Assembly (NCBI GenBank): GCA_020631735.1
Contig: CM036160.1
Span: 3,580,407-3,644,406 of the forward strand
Source of the DNA: Saccharum officinarum
Lineage: Eukaryota; Streptophyta; Magnoliopsida; Poales; Poaceae
Direction: 5' to 3'
Length of the DNA: 64,000 bases
The notes under the pieces are model-generated. The model saw only the letters and a list, made by a program, of their open reading frames with translations. It was not told where the DNA came from and made no database searches. Below, in pieces: positions 58,601 to 64,000 of the stretch. A program made the position numbers and the translations under genes. Positions within the stretch are counted from its first letter, which is position 1. Each line of letters starts with the position of its first letter.

Positions 58601-60119
58601 GATCTTTAAGGGTAAGCATCCTACTGCTTGTATCTATGACTGCTTCCCAGTCTTTCATCCAGTTCATTCCTATTATTACATCCAAAACTAGTCCAGGCAT
58701 AACTACCAGGTTCACTCGGAACTTCCGACTACCTAACTCAAGGGTTGCCCCTCTAACCATCTTATTGGTTAACACATCAGCTCCTGCTGAACTTATGCGA
58801 TAACCATAACTCAATTCTGTGCATAGTTGTTCATGCTTCCGTGCAAATGCTTGACTCATAAAAGAATGCGAAGATCCAGAATCAAAAAGAACAACTGCAG
58901 GGTGATGGTTCACAAGAAACTTACCAGCAGTTACGGGCTCTCCCTCAGGAACTTCATCAATGGCGGTGTGGTGTACACGAGCATTGTAAGTTTGTTGCTT
59001 CTTTTTAGGCGGATAAGGGCAGAACTTGGAAAAGTGGCCTGGCTGACCACAGTTGTAGCAGGGCCCTTTCACTGTACCAGCAGACCCTATAGCGCCCTTG
59101 GAGTTGCTCTGTTCTGCAGCTGCGCTGGTCTTTGTTGGCGGCACTGCGATCTTGTACGGTTTCTGTGGCCCCTTGTAATTCTGGGTTTTATGCTGCGGCG
59201 GCCTGAACCTCGCACCAGGTGCGGACGGACGATAAGATGAACGGTTGGCAGGGACAACTCTGGACTGGGATGGTCCTGACTCGAACACTCTCTTGCGGTT
59301 CTTGGATGCGGTGTAAGCATTATTGTTCTTCTCTTGCTTCAAACAGTCACTGATAAAGTCGTTGAATCTGTTGCGGGTATTGGTACCCACATGCTTCATC
59401 ATCTTCGGACTCAACCCTCTCTTGAAACTAGCAATCTTCTTTGCATCTGTGTCAACCATGTCTGGAGCATAGCGGCACAAATTATTAAAGGCATGCAGAT
59501 ACTGTGTCACCGTCTTGGTACCCTGATTCAAGGCTAAGAACTCTCCAAGCTTCATCTCAACCAACCCTGGGGGAATATAAACTCCCTTAAAAGCTTCAGT
59601 GAAATCCCTCCAAGAGATCTGGGCATTAGGAGGAAAAGTACTGCGGTGATGCTTCCACCACATTCCTGCTGGTCCTTGTAACTGATGTGCAGCATACTCT
59701 ACTTTCAGAACTTCTGTCATCCTTAACACACGGAACTTATCTTCCATAGTGTTAATCCATTCTTCGGCATCAAGTGGCTCTGCTGCTTCCTTGAAAATAG
59801 GTGGCCTCGTATCCATGAAATCCTTGAAACTGTTGTACTGGTTCACTCCCTGGCCACCACCTTGGTTATTTCCCCTTTGAACATTTTCCGCAATAGTACG
59901 CAGAAAGTCTTCCATATTCCTCTGTGATTGTTCAGTACTGCGTTGACTTCCAAGAAACTGTGTGAAGAACATTTCTGCGGTGAGCGGCGGAGGAGGGGGC
60001 AAATGTGGTTCTGGACGTGGTTCCTGGTGGTTGACATTGTTGGCACCACTTCCACCAGCTCCTGCACCGTTGCCACCAGTCTCAGCGGCTTCGTACGTAG
60101 CACGACGAGTGTTGGCCAT
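55608..60119 (-). CDS. gag-pol polyprotein of element C, right-contig copy (several apparent frameshifts in pol)
   Basis: This is the same polyprotein as 50219-54740. Here gag through the start of reverse transcriptase is open (58176-60119). The 3' pol part is split by small indels near 58188, 58000, 57700, 57605, 57515, 56895, 56475 and 55725. Each break is absent in the left copy, and they cluster toward the gap. Between about 58210 and 58980 the two copies are indistinguishable by eye. I interpret both as one intact gene read twice. Confidence 0.85.
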
Positions 60120-60125
60120 CTGCAT

Positions 60126-60470
60126 ATTTCAGCAACAAGCACCATTGAGTGAAGTTGTAAAATGGTGTCCGAAGGAACAATCATGCCATACTGAATTCAT
60201 TGGAGAGAACAAGTCATTCAAGAAAACAGAGGCACAATAATTCATTCCAATTGAACAACAGCACCAATTAAGTTACTTCAAAAGCAACATCGCGTTCCAT
60301 ACAACCATGTTGCCAGCATACATACACTGGACTTTTATGCGTTCGGGTATCGCATACACAACCAAACTCCAAAGATCGTCAGTCTCAAGGTCGAACAGGA
60401 TACATCATGATACATGAAAACCAAAAGAAGGCCATCGCGTCAAGCCTAGCTACTAACGCAGGACACTATC
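60126..60470 (-). other. Spacer between the extra ORF and gag in element C
   Basis: This AT-rich noncoding DNA is followed by GAAATATGCAG|ATG at the gag start. The AG just before ATG has the form of a 3' splice site, which would let gag be expressed from a spliced RNA that skips the first ORF. Confidence 0.45.
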
Positions 60471-61445
60471 CTACTCCTCGGGGCCATCGTCGATGTCGGA
60501 GGCGTCGCCCTCGCTACCTTCAGCTGCAGCGTCGTCGTCGAGGTCCATCTGAGCGGCGTTCGGAGGAGCATACGGGCCTATCCCGTTGTAGAGGGCATGG
60601 AACTCTTCATGCAAGTTGGCATTGTACTCTTCTAGCTCCTCGACCCTCTGCCTCAAAAGGTCCCTCTCGTTCCAGGCTTCATTCCTTTCTTGTACTAGCT
60701 GCTCCAACAGGCGATCTGCATTCCTGTTGGCCTGAGTCAGCCTCTGTACTTGCTGCATGGAACTCTCGCCTCTCTCGAGAGCTCGGTCCCGCTGCAAGCT
60801 CATATCAGCCAACTGCTCTTGCAAGCTAGCTATGGCACGCGCTTGCTTTTTCTTCTGCTTCCTTGCTTCAAGCCGATCATCACCACGCAGGCCAGTCAAG
60901 GTCCAATAGGTATTCTCCAGACCTTGATATGCTCTGATGGCTGCATACATGGCACTCATGGTGTGATTGTCGCTAGCCCGTCCTTCACTGGGGCCTCTAA
61001 CCAGGGCACTTCCTTGCGGCTGTACCCAAATGGCGTCGCGAGGATCATCTCTCGGGAAGGTACCGGCCAAAGCTGCTGCTAACTCATTGGGAAATCTGCT
61101 CATGATGTCTCGGATGACGCGAAAAGCTGCGCCCTCTGCACCCTCGACTGGAGTGCGTCCTTCGAACTCCAAATGCCAACCATCCCATTCTGGCGCATCA
61201 CCAAGAGCAGGGACGGTGATCTCTACCACAGCAAGTCCATCTTCAGCTAGCTGGCTCTCGCTCCAAGAGTAAACTGGCTCTTGTCCCTCCGGGTACCCCA
61301 CATCATGGAGCACTCTCCAAAGCAAGGTGGGCATGCCAAACTCGCTTAGAAAAGTGTCCGTGTTGCGGTGCTCCCGCGGGGCTAGCTGACGACGGGGTGC
61401 TCTTCCTCCAGTGGACTTGCGGGCAGTCTGCTTCGTGCGGGCCAT
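60471..61445 (-). CDS. Extra ORF upstream of gag encoding a histone H3-tail mimic (324 aa, intact)
   Basis: The protein begins ARTKQTARKSTGG, identical to mature histone H3 residues 1-13. It agrees with H3 at 19 of the first 21 positions, the two differences being K14R and K18R (K23 is also Arg). After residue 26 the similarity stops and there is no histone fold. Residues about 27-190 form a non-repetitive domain (FLSEFGMPTLLWRVLHDVGY, TYWTLTGLRGDD), about 194-283 a strongly predicted coiled coil, and about 299-324 an acidic tail ending DDGPEE. Start 61445 was chosen because the H3-like methionine follows CTACAG and the homologue in element B aligns there. An extra ORF before gag is known in rice RIRE3/RIRE8-type elements; the H3-like start is the new observation. 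The role is unknown; chromatin targeting or evasion is inference. Confidence 0.88.
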   Translation of the reverse strand: MARTKQTARKSTGGRAPRRQLAPREHRNTDTFLSEFGMPTLLWRVLHDVGYPEGQEPVYSWSESQLAEDGLAVVEITVPALGDAPEWDGWHLEFEGRTPVEGAEGAAFRVIRDIMSRFPNELAAALAGTFPRDDPRDAIWVQPQGSALVRGPSEGRASDNHTMSAMYAAIRAYQGLENTYWTLTGLRGDDRLEARKQKKKQARAIASLQEQLADMSLQRDRALERGESSMQQVQRLTQANRNADRLLEQLVQERNEAWNERDLLRQRVEELEEYNANLHEEFHALYNGIGPYAPPNAAQMDLDDDAAAEGSEGDASDIDDGPEE

Positions 61446-62213
61446 CTGTAGCACAAGTTTTAAATTACCCGGTGAGAACATAATTTAGTTGAGGTCACTT
61501 TTATCAAAATGGGATAATCCTTTTATAAGGGGAGGAATGCATGCCATGAATGGAATGCACAAACAATATGATGCATGCACGAGTCTTACGTTCTCACAAA
61601 TTTAGAAAAAAAAACATCTAACGGTGAATTCGGTGGCATACAACGATCTCTCATATACGTAACTAATTCGGTCTACACGATACGCTGTTATGTACCTGCA
61701 GAAAACTCATTTCAGCCCATTCCCCATGAATGCATGAAAGCAGTAAATCTACCTACACGCTTTACACGAATCCCCAGATGCGTGTACAACGGTAGTGACT
61801 ACCCAAACACATCGTCCTATTGACGGCATCGCCTCAACGGACGGAACACCCACACATGCGACACTTTTATAAAAACATGTGTAAAACATGTAATTATCCA
61901 AGTATCATATAAGCACTTTTCCCTAGATCGGCGGTGTATCCGATCATGCTCTCACAACTCACACTTACCGAAGCGTAGAGGTAACTGATCCATACATTAC
62001 CACTCAATTAAGTGGCACTCATACAATAGCACGCCGTATGAGCAACGAAAAAGAAATATGGTGCAGAACCCCAAGTTAGTACTTAAATAGCCACCTAGAG
62101 TCCTTAACTGGGCATACAGGATATGACCACTGGCACATTTTTTTAGTTTCAAAATCACACTTTTTAAGCAGGGTTTTGGTTTAAATACACTTATGAACAG
62201 TAATTACGCTAAA
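61446..62213 (-). other. Leader between primer site and extra ORF of element C
   Basis: This noncoding stretch of about 770 nt is homologous to 36065-36835 of element B. It presumably contains dimerisation/packaging signals and splice donors, but none can be pinpointed. Confidence 0.5.
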
Positions 62214-62229
62214 CCATGCTCCGATGCCA
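62214..62229 (-). promoter_or_regulatory. Primer-binding site of element C (tRNA-Met type)
   Basis: On the element strand it reads TGGCATCGGAGCATGG, two bases after the LTR end. It differs from element B's site by one base. Confidence 0.78.
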
Positions 62230-62231
62230 GC

Positions 62232-64000
62232 TGTAACAGAACCGCCCAATTATACGAGATTAAGTAAGAAAATCATCCAACGGACGGACAATTTACCAAA
62301 CTTAAGCCCGTATAACCCGGTAGTCCGTGAAATCTCGACGGATTTCAAACCATTTCACATCACAGCCAAGATCGTAATAAGTTCAGCGATTACCTTCATA
62401 AGTTACACAGCAGTTTGCGGCACAACATACATCGGAGTTTAAACATAGTTATTACAAACCAGTTTCAAATAAAGTAGCGGAAGCATTAGTTCAAAGCACA
62501 CACACACACACATCTTTTCCAAAATACAGTGCCAGCTCGCGATCATCTCCCACAAAAGCATCAGGCGAGGAGTAGTGAGTGACCATTGCCCATGGTCCTA
62601 GGCTTCGCCCATCGCAGGGTAGAGACAGTTGATACAATACCCATAGTACATCTGTCCATCTGCAACAAGTGGGAACAAAGCCCTGAGTACGAGAAGGTAC
62701 TCAGCTAGACTTACCCGACAGAACCAAAACAAAAGACTCCAAGGATCATGATAGGCTTTTTGGTGGGGTAGCTGACTCATTTGCAAGAAAAACATTTTTA
62801 GCTTAGCAAATCATTTACAAAAGCATGTCATCTTTTAATTCTTTATTCTCCTGTCAACTATGTTTGCACTTAAGCTAAAGTAATCATGGAATTAAGCAAG
62901 CAAGGATTACCATTGATATTGGACAATAATTACCATGTCATTTTCTCATAACTATCCAAGTGTTGTATCCATATTACTACGATGAAGTAACTCAAGTCAA
63001 GTGTTCACTATCCAGTGAACGATGGCGATTCGAATCGATTATTGACCAGCTGGTAATTTATTCCTCACACAAACCTCACTCACCCGCTAAAGTGAGGTAT
63101 TGGTCATCGAGTCAACTATTCAGGTAAAGTCGCGAGCTTGCCAGGAACCACATGTACCCGGGGCCGCCCGACTGCTCTTTGGCCTTATCATCGCGCCCCC
63201 GTTTCCTGCCACTACTGCTCCGGTACAGTGCGTTGCGGGCAATCTACTCGGCCCGAATAATCTCCCGGCTTCGCGGTCGAAAGGTGCTTTATTCGGCCAG
63301 CTAAATGTGAGGCATGCGTTCAACATGACTCGAGGCCCGACAACGGACGGTCCTTAATCGACACAGACGGAAGACACTACAGTCCAGAACCCTGCAAGCT
63401 TCCGCCCGGTCTCACATTCATTTCCACACTGAGTTATTCTCACATGACAATTCCTTCACATAAAACCAGGTAATCCCCTATAGCTCGCGGATGACAGGCA
63501 ATCACCCGACTTCTACCGGTCTAAGCAAGCTAAGCAAGTATTGACCGTGGACACCAGGGTGACAAGGATCGGTAAAACAAGGTGGAACAAGGTATAATGC
63601 AGCAACGTTTGCAAACAACTCCTAAACTTAATGCATTAGATTAAGAAAAATTAATAAATAATTATTTGCAAACCGGGGAGAAATGCTCCGGGGCTTGCCT
63701 CGCTCGAAGGTGCTGGGACGATGATCGGGGCACTCCGGAAGCTCTTCACCGGACTCCTCTTCTACTTCTGCTGGCTCCGGCTCCTCGGGCTGCTCCTCTG
63801 CGTCCTCGGGAACAACTGCCGGAACCACTTCCTGCGATCCTGTATGATGCAGAAGTATGAGTGCAACATGCATAGGTGAAATGCAGAAGTGACATGAGAT
63901 GATGAAGATGCGGAATGCATACGATGTAATGAATGTATTATGTCATCGGATTATGTGGAACTTATGACTCTTCTACAAGGTAGTCAACATCATCCAAGAA
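62232..64000 (-). repeat. 5' LTR of element C, cut by the window edge
   Basis: It matches 46351-48119 almost perfectly. Differences seen are the CA-repeat length, one base near 62641 (CCCATAG against CCAATAG) and one G in the run near 63160. About 2.1 kb of the LTR lies beyond the window. Confidence 0.93.
63628..63839 (-). other. Conserved acidic exon-like ORF in the element C 5' LTR
   Basis: It is identical in translation to the copy at 47746-47957. In the 5' LTR position it would be transcribed near the start of the genomic RNA if the promoter lies upstream of it. Confidence 0.5.

Larger units (their letters stand above)
46351..64000 (-). mobile_element. Ty3/gypsy element C (young RIRE3/Retrosat2-like chromovirus), reverse strand, internal part assembled twice
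   Basis: In the element's own direction it reads 5' LTR (62232 to beyond 64000), primer site, leader, extra ORF (60471-61445), gag-pol, polypurine tract and 3' LTR (46351-50223). The visible 1.77 kb shared by both LTRs differs at only a few positions, so the insertion is recent. Its gag-pol is presented twice: 50219-54740 and 55608-60119, on either side of a 100-N gap. The pattern of indels indicates that these are overlapping contig ends of one element and not two elements. Confidence 0.88.

Noticed and set aside
50097..60770. Two tandem copies of the gypsy element in the genome
   Set aside because: The duplicate is bounded by a 100-N gap, and indels rise toward both contig ends, so an unmerged overlap is the simpler reading.
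60471..61445. A host histone H3 gene or fragment
   Set aside because: Only the first ~21-26 residues resemble H3; there is no histone fold, and the ORF lies between the primer site and gag of a gypsy element, with a homologue in the same position in element B.

Overview
The window is nuclear DNA of a grass (Poaceae, most likely a panicoid such as the sorghum/sugarcane/Miscanthus/maize group). The evidence is the nested CACTA transposons with TTTGCCGAG subterminal repeats, Ty3/gypsy elements with very long LTRs, a Stowaway MITE, and one spliced host gene of the grass BLE2-like type. A run of exactly 100 N (55384-55483) shows it is a scaffolded draft assembly. No rRNA, functional tRNA, CRISPR or bacterial-type feature was seen.

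Layout. 1-10771: the 3' end of one CACTA element, then (13 bp later) a nearly complete two-gene CACTA element. It carries a TNP2-type transposase pseudogene, a TnpA-like pseudogene (Transposase_24 type), a 1.06-kb foldback and a 200-bp palindrome. 10772-16350: MITE and CACTA ends plus LTR-like debris, including an intact-ended non-autonomous CACTA (13870-16022, TSD AGG) with duplicated foldback units and a tRNA-derived segment. 16460-26434: the only convincing host gene, a three-exon membrane/armadillo-like protein of 883 aa. Its first intron holds a LINE ORF1-only retroposon with a 15-bp TSD, a foldback MITE and a (TA)n tract; its second intron holds a Stowaway MITE.

26847-64000: nested Ty3/gypsy cluster. 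Element A (+, 5' LTR 26847-27821, decayed gag-pol) is cut by element B (+, 32154-46330, 3.6-3.9-kb LTRs, TSD CACTA). Only 15 bp of A separate B from element C (-, 46351 to beyond the window), which is young, with nearly identical LTRs. B and C belong to one RIRE3/Retrosat2-like chromovirus group: tRNA-Met-type primer site, an extra ORF before gag, gag-pol ending in a chromodomain, and a conserved acidic exon-like ORF inside each LTR.

The most remarkable observation is the extra ORF before gag (intact in C at 60471-61445, decayed in B at 36836-37824). Its protein begins with the histone H3 N-terminal tail, keeping K4 and K9 while K14, K18 and K23 are Arg. It continues into a non-histone domain, a coiled coil and an acidic tail. 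The integrase of the same element ends in a chromodomain, the class of module that reads methylated H3 tails, so a self-encoded H3 mimic plus reader is a testable system.

Two cautions. (i) 50097-55383 and 55484-60770 are almost certainly the same genomic DNA assembled twice on either side of the N gap; small indels rise toward each contig end, so the frameshifts there are probably errors. (ii) Most premature stops in the older elements look like C-to-T or G-to-A changes, as expected for decay of methylated cytosines.
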